Below are positions 18,155-28,074 of a DNA stretch of 47,030 nucleotides, piece by piece. Location of the stretch: NCBI GenBank assembly GCA_026395795.1, contig JAPLYB010000037.1, positions 1-47,030 on the forward strand. Reading direction: 5' to 3'. Position 1 is the stretch's first letter. Every line of letters begins with the position of its first letter. The stretch is from Candidatus Pacearchaeota archaeon. GTDB taxonomy: Archaea; Nanobdellota; Nanobdellia; Pacearchaeales; UBA284. The translations under genes and the position numbers were made by a program. Under the pieces are notes generated by a model, which was not told where the DNA came from, ran no database searches, and saw only the letters and a program-made list of their open reading frames with translations.

Positions 18155-20077
18155 ATGGCAAAGAAAGAAATTAAGAAAACTAAATTTTATATCACAACAC
18201 CAATATATTACACCAATGCAGATATACATCTTGGCGGAGCCTATACTACTATAGCTGCAGATGTTTTGGCGAGATGGAACAGGCTTCAAGGAAAGGAAGT
18301 TTTCTTCTTAACAGGAACAGATGAACACGGCCAAAAAATTCAAGAAACAGCTGAAAAAGAAGGGCTTAAACCAAAGGAATTTGTTGATAAGATTGTCAAG
18401 AATTTTAAAGAAGCTTTTGAGATGCTTAATATCTCTAATAACAATTTTATAAGAACTACAGACAAGGAACATGAAAAAGAGGTAAAAAAGGTTTTGCAGT
18501 ATCTTTATGATAAAAAATTTATCTACAAGGGGGTTTATGAATCATATTACTGTGTTGGATGTGAACAATATTTGACCAAATCTGATTTGGTTGATGGAAA
18601 ATGCCCCCTACATAATAAAGAACCCGAGCTAAGAAAAGAAGAGGCATATTTGTTCAAACTCTCTTCTTTTCAAAAACAACTTTATGATTTAATTAAGTCG
18701 GGGGAGTATGAAATTCTTCCAGAGATAAGAAGAAAAGAAATCTTAACATTTATTGAATCTGGTTTGCAGGATATTTCCATTTCAAGATTAAAAGAAAAAG
18801 TTAGCTGGGGAATTGAATTGCCTTTTGATAAAAAACACACCTGTTTTGTTTGGGTTGATGCTTTTTGGAACTATATCACCGGCTTGCAAGAGGAAAAAGT
18901 TTTTGATAAATTCTGGCCAGCAGACGTTCAGTTAATGGCAAAAGACATTATACGCGTTCATGCCACAATTTGGCCAGCTTTGCTTCTCGCAACAAAAAAT
19001 AAACTTCCAAAGACTCTTTTTGTTCATGGTTATTTTACCGTAAATGGAAAAAAAATGAGCAAAAGCTTGGGAAATGTTCTTTCTCCAATAGAATTGGTTA
19101 AGAAATATGGTGCGGACAGTGTAAGATATTTTTTAATGAGAAATATATCCTTTGGTCAGGACGGAGATGTTACTGAGCAATCATTAGTCTCACGACATAA
19201 TACTGAACTGGCAAATAAACTTGGAAATCTGGTTAGCAGAGCTACAGGACTAATTGACGATAAAGTGGATATAGACGTTGATACCTCTAATATTGTAAGA
19301 GATGTTACCGAATTGATCGAAAAATTTGAATTTGATAAAGCATTAGCAACTGTTTTTGCATTTATTGACATGCTTAATCAATTTGTGCAGGAAAAGAAAA
19401 TTTGGGAAACTAGAAACAAAAAAGATCTTTATGAACTTGTTACAGGAATAAGAACAGTTACTGTCCTTCTTTGGCCGTTCATCCCAGAAACATCAGAGAA
19501 AATTGCGAAAATCTTTAGTTTCAATATTTCTCTTGAGGAATTGAAAAAACCATTAAAAAGCGTTAAAGTCAAGAAAGCAGACATCTTGTTCAAAAAGATT
19601 GACTTTGATGTTTCAAAAAATTTGCCCGATTTAAAGACAAGAACGCAGGATATTAAACCAAGCGCACAACAAAATCCTAAAAATATTAACTTACATACTT
19701 CTGATAATAAGATTAATAAATCCAAAATACCCGGAATAATTAACATGACAAACGTTCAATTTTCAGATTGGCAAAAACTTGAATTAAAAGTCGGCAAAAT
19801 AGAAAAAGCAGAAGATATTGAAGGAGCTGACAAATTATACAAGTTAACGATAAATATCGGAAGTGAAAAACGGGTGGTTTGTGCAGGAATTAAAAAATAT
19901 TATAAAAAAGAAGATCTTAAAGGAAAGCTATGCGTGCTTTTTGTCAACCTAGCTCCAAGAACAATGAAGGGGATAGAAAGCCAGGGCATGATTCTTGCAG
20001 CTGTTAATGAAGACGAATCAAAAGTTCTATTGATCCAGCCAGACAAAGACATCGAAGTTGGTTCGAGAGTTTCTTAA
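18155..20077 (+). CDS. metG: Methionyl-tRNA synthetase with C-terminal tRNA-binding domain
   Basis: MAKKEIKKTKFYITTPIYYTNADIHLGGAYTTIAADVLARW; FFLTGTDEHGQKI; Zn-binding CVGCEQYL; KMSKSLGNV; C-terminal ELKVGKIEKAEDIEGADKLYKLTINIG. Confidence 0.95.
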   Translation: MAKKEIKKTKFYITTPIYYTNADIHLGGAYTTIAADVLARWNRLQGKEVFFLTGTDEHGQKIQETAEKEGLKPKEFVDKIVKNFKEAFEMLNISNNNFIRTTDKEHEKEVKKVLQYLYDKKFIYKGVYESYYCVGCEQYLTKSDLVDGKCPLHNKEPELRKEEAYLFKLSSFQKQLYDLIKSGEYEILPEIRRKEILTFIESGLQDISISRLKEKVSWGIELPFDKKHTCFVWVDAFWNYITGLQEEKVFDKFWPADVQLMAKDIIRVHATIWPALLLATKNKLPKTLFVHGYFTVNGKKMSKSLGNVLSPIELVKKYGADSVRYFLMRNISFGQDGDVTEQSLVSRHNTELANKLGNLVSRATGLIDDKVDIDVDTSNIVRDVTELIEKFEFDKALATVFAFIDMLNQFVQEKKIWETRNKKDLYELVTGIRTVTVLLWPFIPETSEKIAKIFSFNISLEELKKPLKSVKVKKADILFKKIDFDVSKNLPDLKTRTQDIKPSAQQNPKNINLHTSDNKINKSKIPGIINMTNVQFSDWQKLELKVGKIEKAEDIEGADKLYKLTINIGSEKRVVCAGIKKYYKKEDLKGKLCVLFVNLAPRTMKGIESQGMILAAVNEDESKVLLIQPDKDIEVGSRVS

Positions 20078-20172
20078 AGAATTTGTATCCAAACTATTAA
20101 GCAGTGATATTTAGCCTAGTCATGTAATACCTCTGCTTCTTATAATCCCTTCCGGAAAAATTAAAAACCTTC

Positions 20173-20742
20173 TTAGTAGCTGATAAAATAAATTTGGGTG
20201 TGAGCCATCTTTTTGTAAAAACTTAGATCCCTGGTCTTTTTGCCTTCATCTTCGTGAATAAACAGGGCTTTTGCTAGACCTTCCCAGAAGAAAAACCAAC
20301 CAGCTGGCTCTAGAATGATTGTTAAAACTGCTGCGAGAAATGTGCCTTCCATAAATTTTTTGAATATTAAAAAAGCGCCCAATATCATAAGGATAAAGCC
20401 GATTATAGCTAACGACAAACCACTGTTTATAATATGGGAGACTTCTCGCCGTCTTTCAAAAACATGTTTTTGAAAATGATCTTTAAGTCTTCTTTTAATT
20501 TTTAATTCATGAGCAATATTCCTTTTTGATTCTGGCATTAAAAGCCTTAGCTCAAAACCTTCGCTTGGTTTGTCTCTAACAGCCCTTTTGCATTCTATCA
20601 AAAAATCATCCGAGAGTGCTCTTTCTGAATAATTTCTTGGATCGAAATCTGAAAAGATATCATTATACGATTCTAATACAAGGCTCACATTTCCTTCTTT
20701 TTGAGAACTTAAAGGATTATTAATTACACGCTCTTTTTCCAT
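20173..20742 (-). CDS. Hypothetical membrane protein
   Basis: Two hydrophobic segments (SLAIIGFILMILGAFLIF; FLAAVLTIILEPAGWFFFW). Confidence 0.6.
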   Translation of the reverse strand: MEKERVINNPLSSQKEGNVSLVLESYNDIFSDFDPRNYSERALSDDFLIECKRAVRDKPSEGFELRLLMPESKRNIAHELKIKRRLKDHFQKHVFERRREVSHIINSGLSLAIIGFILMILGAFLIFKKFMEGTFLAAVLTIILEPAGWFFFWEGLAKALFIHEDEGKKTRDLSFYKKMAHTQIYFISY

Positions 20743-20785
20743 AAAATGGTTAGTTAGATATAATTTATAAATTTATCATTAGGTA

Positions 20786-20878
20786 GTATCTACTTAGGCG
20801 TCTGAAGTTGCCCGTCGATAAGCAAAAATCAATAAAAAACTCGCTCCGTCGCTGAGCTTCAGAAAGCTAAGCAAGTAC
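20786..20878. repeat. Candidate 93-bp MITE-like or structured inverted-repeat element
   Basis: Ends GTATCTACTTAGGCGTCTGAAG and (revcomp) GTACTTGCTTAGCTTTCTGAAG, 16/22 match; flanked by direct repeat ATTAGGTA at 20778..20785 and 20879..20886. Confidence 0.5.
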
Positions 20879-21019
20879 ATTAGGTATCATAAATTATATT
20901 TTAGGATTATTCTAGAGGACAACAAAATCAGATAAGAAATCTCACATCTTCAACAACCAAAGAATGATGTCTTTGTAAAAAACAAAAGTTATTTTAAGCA
21001 TTTAATTTATATTATTCAT

Positions 21020-21091
21020 GGGCTTGTGGTCTACCGGTATGACATCGCTCTCACACAGCGAAGATACTCAGTTCGATTCTGAGCAGGCCCA
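21020..21091 (+). tRNA. tRNA-Val(CAC)
   Basis: GGGCTTG/CAGGCCC acceptor; TCGCT-CTCACAC-AGCGA anticodon arm; CTCAG-TTCGATT-CTGAG T arm. Confidence 0.94.
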
Positions 21092-21100
21092 TTTTAGTTA

Positions 21101-21805
21101 CTATTCTTTTCTTATCAAAACTTTCTCAAAAAAAGGTTTTGCAATCTGAGAGAAATCTTCCAGGATGCTGTCAGAGGTTTTTTCCAGTCTTTCCAGCTCT
21201 TTATCATTACATTTGTTCGGACGAAATTGTTGTAATACAAAAAGCTTGTTAGCTCTGACACTTTTAAGATATTCTGATATCTTTAAGATATCGTCTTTTG
21301 TGATGCCTGGAGCAAGTGTTATCCTGAATTCATAATGGGGAACTTTTTTTATTATGTCTATTGATTTTTTTATTTTGTCTAAATCAACTTTTGCTCTTAC
21401 GATATTCTCATAATTTTCAAAAGAAGCCTTAAAATCCATAGAGACGCAGTCCAGCATATTTCTGCTCAATAGTTCTTGCAGCATTTCTGGATTTGTACCG
21501 TTTGTATCTATTTTAATTTTTAACCCCAAATCATAGACTTTTTTTATAAATTCTGGAAGATCTGGAGAAAGAGTTGGCTCACCTCCTGAAAAAACAACGC
21601 CATCGATGAATCCAAGATTTTGTTCAAGATGGTCTAACACTTCTTTTTCAGTGTATGTTTTAACCTCCTCTGCTTTCTCTGCATTCCTTAATTCTGGATT
21701 GTGGCAAAATCCACAATTAAAATTGCAGCCAAATAGAAATATCACACTGGCTACATTTTCTGGATAATCAATCATGCTTAATTTTTGAAAGCCTTTAATT
21801 AACAT
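21101..21805 (-). CDS. nrdG: Anaerobic ribonucleotide reductase activating protein (radical SAM)
   Basis: IFLFGCNFNCGFCHNPELRN CxxxCxxC motif; VVFSGGEPTLSPDL; adjacent to nrdD. Confidence 0.9.
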   Translation of the reverse strand: MLIKGFQKLSMIDYPENVASVIFLFGCNFNCGFCHNPELRNAEKAEEVKTYTEKEVLDHLEQNLGFIDGVVFSGGEPTLSPDLPEFIKKVYDLGLKIKIDTNGTNPEMLQELLSRNMLDCVSMDFKASFENYENIVRAKVDLDKIKKSIDIIKKVPHYEFRITLAPGITKDDILKISEYLKSVRANKLFVLQQFRPNKCNDKELERLEKTSDSILEDFSQIAKPFFEKVLIRKE

Positions 21806-21918
21806 TTTTTATCCTCGATAATAATTATTGAATATAACTTACAAGCTTATATATTAACTGTTTTATTATTTATTATATCTTTTAGCAAAAACCAATCTTA
21901 AAAAATTTAAAAAAGAAA

Positions 21919-24900
21919 TTATGCTGGACCTGGGTAAGACCCGATTATTTCATTCCTGATTTCTGATCTTGTTGGTTGAATAGGGGTTGCATGATCTGGG
22001 ATGTTGCTCATCTCATTTGCACTTCCAGAACCATTAAAAGCAGAGTAATTATATGTCTTCCTTTGTCTGAATTCTTCCTGTTTTCCAAGATTCCAAGCTG
22101 CTACGGGCCGGATGTAACCAACAACTCTGCTGTACACTTCAGTAGGTGCTTTGCATGTCGGACATGTCTCTTGTTTTCCAGTAAGGTATCCATGGTTCTG
22201 GCATACTGAAAATGTCGGGGTGAGCGTTACATAGGGTATTCTGAAATTATGTGTAATCTTCTTCACTAACAGCTTTGCAGCATCTCCAGTCAGCGCCTCA
22301 CCAAGGAATGTATGGAAAACAGTCCCCCCTGTGTAAAGTGTTTGTAATGGTTCCTGGTGTTTTAAGGAATATAAGATATCATCGGTATATTCAACTGGAA
22401 GTTGGGTTGAGTTTGTGTAAAATGGCACGTCTTTTCCGTTTGTGATTATGTCTGGATAAGCTTTTTTATCGTTTTTTGCGAGTCTATGAGATGAGCCTTC
22501 TGCAGGAGTTGCTTCTAAGTTGTATATATGGCCTGTTTCCTCTTGATACTCTTGAAGTCGATCTCTCATAAATAAAAGTACTTTCTCTGCGAATTTCTTT
22601 CCTTTTTCTGATGCAATGTTCTCTCCTAAAAAGTTTAAGCATGCTTCATTCATGCCCACAAGACCTATTGTTGAAAAATGGTGGTCTAGATTTCCTAAGT
22701 ATCTTCTTGAATATGGAATCAACCAATTTTCAAAATTCTTTGAAACAATCTTTCTTTTTATCTCAAGAGAGGTTTTTGCTAGATACATCAACTGCTCTAA
22801 TCTCTCAAAAAATTGAGCTTCTGTTTTTGCAAGATAACCTATTCTCGGAAGGTTGATTGTTACAACACCAACACTGCCCGTACTTTCTCCAGATCCGAAT
22901 AACCCTCCTGTGATGTTTCTTGAAAGTTCTTTTAAATTGAGTCTTAGTCTGCAACACATACTTCTAACATCTGAAGGATTAAGATCAGAGTTTATAAAAT
23001 TAGAAAAATAAGGGATGCCATATTTTGCGGTAATTTCAAAAAGCAAATTTGAATTTTCACTATCCCAGTCAAAATCTTTTGTGATGTTATACGTGGGGAT
23101 TGGCCAAGTAAATACGCGGTCTTTTGCGTCTCCCTTTAGAACAACTTCGAGGAATGCTTTGTTAATCATATCTACTTCTTTTTGAAAATCTCCGTATGTT
23201 TCTTTCTGAGGTTTTCCTCCTATGATAACTGGCTGATCTTTTAGATCTGAAGGAACATTAAAATCCATGGTTATATTAGAAAAGGGACTTTGTCCCCCCC
23301 ATCTCGAGGTGACGTTTATATTATAGATAAATTCCTGCATACATTGCTTTACATCCCCATATGTTAAATTATCATATTTAATAAAGGGGGCGAGATATGT
23401 GTCAAATGAAGAAAATGCTTGTGCACCAGCCCATTCATTCTGTAATGTCCCAATGAAATTAATCATCTGCCCCATTGCAACTCGTAAATGTTTTGCAGGA
23501 GAACTCTCAATTTTATGGGGAACCCCGCCAAATCCTTCTGTTAATAACTGTCTTAGTGACCAGCCAGCGCAATTATGAGATAAAATACCATTGCAAATAA
23601 ATGTGTTGCTTGCAGTTGTTATGTCATAAACATATTCACCATCATTTTTTATCTCCTCAATTTTTTTTAGATCACTGAATTCTTTTTGTTTTAATTTTTT
23701 AGCATATTTAAAATCCGAACCAATTTTTAAGCAAGGGGAAAATAAATGTTTTTTCTCTTTTGGAATAAAGATTGTCAGACAATACAGTTGTTTTTTAGGC
23801 ATTATCTTAACCCCGTTCTTAACCCCGTTATATTCTCTTTCCCCATATCCTTTGACAGTGCTTAAGCTAGAGTTAATATCCTGTAAATTTAACCAGTATT
23901 GTATTTGAGAAAGCAGTGTTTTTGATGTTAATCTTAGGACTACTCTGCTAACCCATTTGTCATCATTTCTGACAATTCCATCTCCATCTATTAAACCAGA
24001 AATAATTGAACCGACAATATCTTGATGAAACTCCAGAAAATCTATGGGCATATTTTTATTTTCTGATTTTTTTCTTATTTTTAGGTCTTTAGAGAAAAAA
24101 TCACTTAATTTTTTACTTGAAATTATGATTTCGCTGCTTTCTTTGGTTTTTCTATCTTTAACTTCTCTGTACTTTATTTTTTTATTTTTTAAATAATTTG
24201 TTAATTTGATATATTCTTTATTTTTTCTGCTTATTTGCATCATAACTTTATAATTATCATACCATCCTTCGGCTATGAAGAAACCAATAAACCAGCCAGT
24301 TTCTTTATCTACTTTTCTTATTTTGCCAAGATCGCAGTTTATCTGAGGAGTTATCACATAATTGTTTTTGTTGATTTTTTCTGCTGGCAAAAATTTTCTT
24401 AAAGCTAGATCGATCTTTTCTATATTCTCATTGAAATTAGTGCCACATTCTTTACATTTGAAATAGTCTTTATTATTTTTATTTGTTCTATTTTTTATAA
24501 TATTGGTATTGTTGCATTTAGGGCATTTGATTGATTTTTTTTGATTTAAAGTTATAAATGGATGATCATTTGTTACAATTAGATTATGACCATTTGCTAC
24601 ATTAAAAGAAATAAGTGGTTTTGAAGATTTATGTCTTAGTACCCTAAGCAAAGGCGTCCATTTATTTTCATCAAGGACTTCATATTCTTGTGTATATTTA
24701 ATTTCAAATCCATCAAGATTGTCTGTAAGACCATCAATAAGGTCAAAAAGTTGCTCTAAAGCCAAACAAAACAATCTTTTTGTTTTTTTATTTCTTATTA
24801 CAACTGTTTCGTTTCTGTAGAAGGAATAACCACATAATGGCATACTCATGTTATGAATATGATAATCGCTGTTTGAGTGAGCTTTTGCTATCTCTGGAGG

Positions 24901-25359
24901 ATAAACATGATTCAATGCATAATAAGCCATAACCGTCCCCACACCATGCCAGAGCAATCCTGAGTGAGAATAATCTATATTTGCGTTTTCGTTGACTCTC
25001 CAGTCTTTTTGTCCTATATATTTTGTAATTATCTCTTGTGAATCCAGAAGTGTTTTTGTAGCCTCTCTCATCTTCTTTCTGTCTTCTCTATAAAGTATGA
25101 ATGCTTTTGCAACATCTGGGTAACCACGTTTCATTAAGACGTCTTCAATATAATCCTGGACTTCTTCAACATGGGGGATCTTTGACTTTTTTACAATTAT
25201 ATCAATAACTTCTGTTGAAAGATAATTTGCAAGTTCTTTACTTCCTTTTCCTAAAGATTTAAATGCCTTGAACATAGCCTCGCTAATTTTATCAGAATTA
25301 AAGTCTGCTAAACTGCCATCCCTCTTTCTAACCTTTTTTATTAATATTTCCTCTGTCAT
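21919..25359 (-). CDS. nrdD: Anaerobic ribonucleoside-triphosphate reductase with internal intein
   Basis: N-terminal ATP cone (KKVRKRDGSLADFNSDKISEAMFKAF); HIHNMSMPLCGY/CAGWSLRQLLTEGFGG; C-terminal CPTCKAPTEVYSRVVGYIRPVAAWNLGKQEEFRQRKTY glycyl-radical region. Confidence 0.95.
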   Translation of the reverse strand: MTEEILIKKVRKRDGSLADFNSDKISEAMFKAFKSLGKGSKELANYLSTEVIDIIVKKSKIPHVEEVQDYIEDVLMKRGYPDVAKAFILYREDRKKMREATKTLLDSQEIITKYIGQKDWRVNENANIDYSHSGLLWHGVGTVMAYYALNHVYPPEIAKAHSNSDYHIHNMSMPLCGYSFYRNETVVIRNKKTKRLFCLALEQLFDLIDGLTDNLDGFEIKYTQEYEVLDENKWTPLLRVLRHKSSKPLISFNVANGHNLIVTNDHPFITLNQKKSIKCPKCNNTNIIKNRTNKNNKDYFKCKECGTNFNENIEKIDLALRKFLPAEKINKNNYVITPQINCDLGKIRKVDKETGWFIGFFIAEGWYDNYKVMMQISRKNKEYIKLTNYLKNKKIKYREVKDRKTKESSEIIISSKKLSDFFSKDLKIRKKSENKNMPIDFLEFHQDIVGSIISGLIDGDGIVRNDDKWVSRVVLRLTSKTLLSQIQYWLNLQDINSSLSTVKGYGEREYNGVKNGVKIMPKKQLYCLTIFIPKEKKHLFSPCLKIGSDFKYAKKLKQKEFSDLKKIEEIKNDGEYVYDITTASNTFICNGILSHNCAGWSLRQLLTEGFGGVPHKIESSPAKHLRVAMGQMINFIGTLQNEWAGAQAFSSFDTYLAPFIKYDNLTYGDVKQCMQEFIYNINVTSRWGGQSPFSNITMDFNVPSDLKDQPVIIGGKPQKETYGDFQKEVDMINKAFLEVVLKGDAKDRVFTWPIPTYNITKDFDWDSENSNLLFEITAKYGIPYFSNFINSDLNPSDVRSMCCRLRLNLKELSRNITGGLFGSGESTGSVGVVTINLPRIGYLAKTEAQFFERLEQLMYLAKTSLEIKRKIVSKNFENWLIPYSRRYLGNLDHHFSTIGLVGMNEACLNFLGENIASEKGKKFAEKVLLFMRDRLQEYQEETGHIYNLEATPAEGSSHRLAKNDKKAYPDIITNGKDVPFYTNSTQLPVEYTDDILYSLKHQEPLQTLYTGGTVFHTFLGEALTGDAAKLLVKKITHNFRIPYVTLTPTFSVCQNHGYLTGKQETCPTCKAPTEVYSRVVGYIRPVAAWNLGKQEEFRQRKTYNYSAFNGSGSANEMSNIPDHATPIQPTRSEIRNEIIGSYPGPA
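23572..24825 (-). mobile_element. Intein in NrdD (418 aa) with LAGLIDADG homing endonuclease and zinc-ribbon-like insert
   Basis: Block A SFYRNETVVIRN; block B GHNLIVTNDHPFI; LAGLIDADG GWFIGFFIAEGW and ISGLIDGDGIV; C-terminal VYDITTASNTFICNGILSHN|C. Excision restores PLCGY|CAGWSLRQLL. Confidence 0.9.
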
Positions 25360-25581
25360 TTTTTAAGAATTTGCTAATGCGTTTTTATGAAAAATTGTAT
25401 CTATTTAAAGCCTTGCTACAACTTTTTAATAATGAAGACGAGACACAATTTTTGTTCAAGAAAACTTGAAAAGATATATTTTTTCATTGTTAAAAAATCA
25501 AAATCGAGCACAGTTTAACACAATTTATTTGATAATCCGTCGATCTTTTAATAGCAAAAGAAAGTTTTTTCTTTTTTATCC

Positions 25582-26019
25582 CTAGTCTTTCAATTCTTTT
25601 AGTGTTTTTCCGAATTCAGAAACATCTTTGAAGTCTCGATAAACTGATGCAAATCTTACATATGCGATTTTATCCAATCGTTTTAGTTTTTTCATGATAA
25701 GCTCCCCTATAACTTTGCTAGGCACTTCTGATTTTGAATAAGAGACTAGTTCTGCTTCTATTTCAGTTACAATATTGTCAATTTTATCCTGACTTACGGG
25801 ACGCTTTTCACATGCTCTAAGAATTCCGTTTTTAACTTTTTCTCTTGTATAAGGTTCTCTTCTTCCATCTTTTTTTATAACTGCAATTTTTGTTTCCACT
25901 CTTTCATAAGTTGTAAATCTTCTTTTACACTTAAGACACTCTCGTCTTCTTCTTGTAGCATCCTGACTCTCTCTTTTATCAAGAACTTTTGTATTGGAAA
26001 GACAATGCGGGCATTTCAT
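25582..26019 (-). CDS. nrdR: NrdR-type transcriptional regulator (zinc ribbon plus ATP cone)
   Basis: MKCPHCLSNTKVLDKRESQDATRRRRECLKCKRRFTTYERVE ... VIKKDGRREPYTREKVKNGILRACEKRPVS. Confidence 0.93.
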   Translation of the reverse strand: MKCPHCLSNTKVLDKRESQDATRRRRECLKCKRRFTTYERVETKIAVIKKDGRREPYTREKVKNGILRACEKRPVSQDKIDNIVTEIEAELVSYSKSEVPSKVIGELIMKKLKRLDKIAYVRFASVYRDFKDVSEFGKTLKELKD

Positions 26020-26213
26020 GTTTCAATTAATTTACAAGCACAATCCCTTGTGCCTCTTTTCAAAATTATATCAATCCCTGGTATTTATAAACTTTATCGT
26101 GTTTTTGAACGTGCAATCTAAAATCAGCCTTAAAAATGGATACTAAGAAATATTGAGAAATCTTTTTATACAACGCTTTCTTAAATAAACATTAAAAAGA
26201 GGCTGAATAAAAG

Positions 26214-27941
26214 ATGAGTTTATTGGAACTTTCCGGAAACGTGATTAATCTGATATTTATACAAAACCCCTTATCAAGCCCATCTATTTTGATTAGTATT
26301 GCCTTAGTTTTGATTATTGCCGCCGTCCTAGCTTTAATTTCAAAATTATTGAAACAAGATGTTATTCTTGCTTACATTCTTACAGGAATCATAATTGGTC
26401 CATTAGTTCTAGGACTGATTAAAGACCCTGTTACGATAAACGGACTAGCTGAAATTGGAATCACTTTTCTATTATTTGCTGCAGGTTTAGAGATGAGCCT
26501 CAGCAAATTTAAAGGGAGGATCTCAACAATCCTGCTAGCAGGTATAATTCAGGTTGTTTCAGTTATCGCTCTTTCATTTTTTGTTTTTCAAGCATTTCAT
26601 TTTAATCAATCAGAATCATTATGGCTAGGAATAGCAATAGCATTAAGTTCAACAGTAGTCATAACCAAGATTCTTTCAGATAAAAACGAACTGAACACAC
26701 TGCATGCCCGTTTTATCATGGGGATTATGTTTATACAGGATATGGTTGCAATAGGTGCCTTAGCCTTGCTATCCAAAGATCTGTCTTTAACATTTGTTTT
26801 AGTCTCAATTGCCAAAGTCCTTCTTTTAGCATTATTCGCATTTTTAGTCAAAATAGCAATAAAACCAATAATGAAAAAAGCAGCTTCATCTTCAGAACTG
26901 TTATTATTGATAGTTCTAGCATTCTTATTCTTATTTTCTTCAATAGCTTATCTCTTGAAACTTTCAATAGCAATAGGCGCTTTTATGGCTGGAATAATGC
27001 TGGCCAACACAGAGTACAAAATAGAAATAAGTTCTAAAACAAAAACCCTAAGAGACTTTTTTGCAGTAATCTTCTTTGTTTCAGTTGGCATGTGGTTGAC
27101 AAACGTTTCTAAAAATATTATCTGGCCTCTAATCACAGTGATGGCCATTTTGATTATTTTTGAGCCATTAATCACGGCGCTGGTAATAAGGTTGAGGGGA
27201 TATGGGTCAAGAACTTCATTAAAAGTTGGTTTTGCATTCGCTCAAGTAAGTGAATTTAGTTTGATTTTGATGATTTCTGCACTAAGCTTAGGGATTGTTT
27301 CCCAGAGTGCTTTTGATGTAATTGTTTTAGCAGCAGTTATTTCTATTGCAATAACTCAGTACACTGTAAAAACTGGAGAACCACTAGCTAAACTTTTTTC
27401 AAAGATTTTTTCATTCATAAAAATTTCAACGTACAGAGAAAGCTACAACTACACTAGTCCTGGAAAGAAGACGATTCTCTTAATTGGCTGTCATAGGATG
27501 GGAACAATTTATCTAAAAAATTTGGAAAAACAAAAAGAAAATATTTTAGTTTTGGACTACAACCCCGAGATTACTAAAGCAATATCAAAACAAAAGATTT
27601 CTTGCATTTATGGTGACGCTGGTAACACAGAAATGTTAAATCAAATTCCTAGTGAAAATTTAAAGATTGTTGTTTCAGCAATCCCACAAAAAGAAGACAA
27701 TCTTTTTATAATAAAATACTTCAAAAGATTATCAAACAAGATTCATATCATCGTAACTGCACAAACGATAGATGATGCTTTAGATTTTTACAAAGCAGGA
27801 GCAGATTATGTCTTACTTCCAATGGTTATTGGGGCAGAACAGTGTTTAAATATTATGCAAAAGATGAATAAAAAAGAATTTTTTGAATTAAAGTCAGAAC
27901 ATATTGAATATCTTCAGGATATTCATAGATATTTATACTAA
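26214..27941 (+). CDS. Kef/CPA2-type monovalent cation:proton antiporter with C-terminal TrkA-N-like domain
   Basis: Polytopic; IALSSTVVITKILSDK; GAFMAGIMLANTEY; C-terminal TILLIGCHRMGTIYLKNLEKQKENILVLDYNPEI ... CIYGDAGN. Confidence 0.9.
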   Translation: MSLLELSGNVINLIFIQNPLSSPSILISIALVLIIAAVLALISKLLKQDVILAYILTGIIIGPLVLGLIKDPVTINGLAEIGITFLLFAAGLEMSLSKFKGRISTILLAGIIQVVSVIALSFFVFQAFHFNQSESLWLGIAIALSSTVVITKILSDKNELNTLHARFIMGIMFIQDMVAIGALALLSKDLSLTFVLVSIAKVLLLALFAFLVKIAIKPIMKKAASSSELLLLIVLAFLFLFSSIAYLLKLSIAIGAFMAGIMLANTEYKIEISSKTKTLRDFFAVIFFVSVGMWLTNVSKNIIWPLITVMAILIIFEPLITALVIRLRGYGSRTSLKVGFAFAQVSEFSLILMISALSLGIVSQSAFDVIVLAAVISIAITQYTVKTGEPLAKLFSKIFSFIKISTYRESYNYTSPGKKTILLIGCHRMGTIYLKNLEKQKENILVLDYNPEITKAISKQKISCIYGDAGNTEMLNQIPSENLKIVVSAIPQKEDNLFIIKYFKRLSNKIHIIVTAQTIDDALDFYKAGADYVLLPMVIGAEQCLNIMQKMNKKEFFELKSEHIEYLQDIHRYLY

Positions 27942-27973
27942 ATTTTTGAGAATGATTTATTCTATGATTCTTC

Positions 27974-28000
27974 GCGCGCCTGTGGGCGCGCCTCTTTTTA
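27974..28000 (+). terminator. GC-rich hairpin with T-rich tail
   Basis: GCGCGCC-TGTG-GGCGCGC followed by CTCTTTTTA, just after the antiporter gene. Confidence 0.65.
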
Positions 28001-28074
28001 TTAGAAAAGATTAAAAACCAAGGATATCTTGAAAAAGAGAGGTGAAAGAAACCTCTGGTTTCTAGGAAATTAAA

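Noticed and set aside
20980-21019. Box C/D-like sRNA near AATGATGTCT upstream of tRNA-Val
   Set aside because: Neither a clear RTGATGA C box nor a paired CTGA D box at proper spacing.
25440-25540. Possible pair of NrdR boxes upstream of nrdD
   Set aside because: ACACAATTT-like stretches fit the bacterial NrdR box poorly; kept only as a remark in the nrd finding, not called as a feature.
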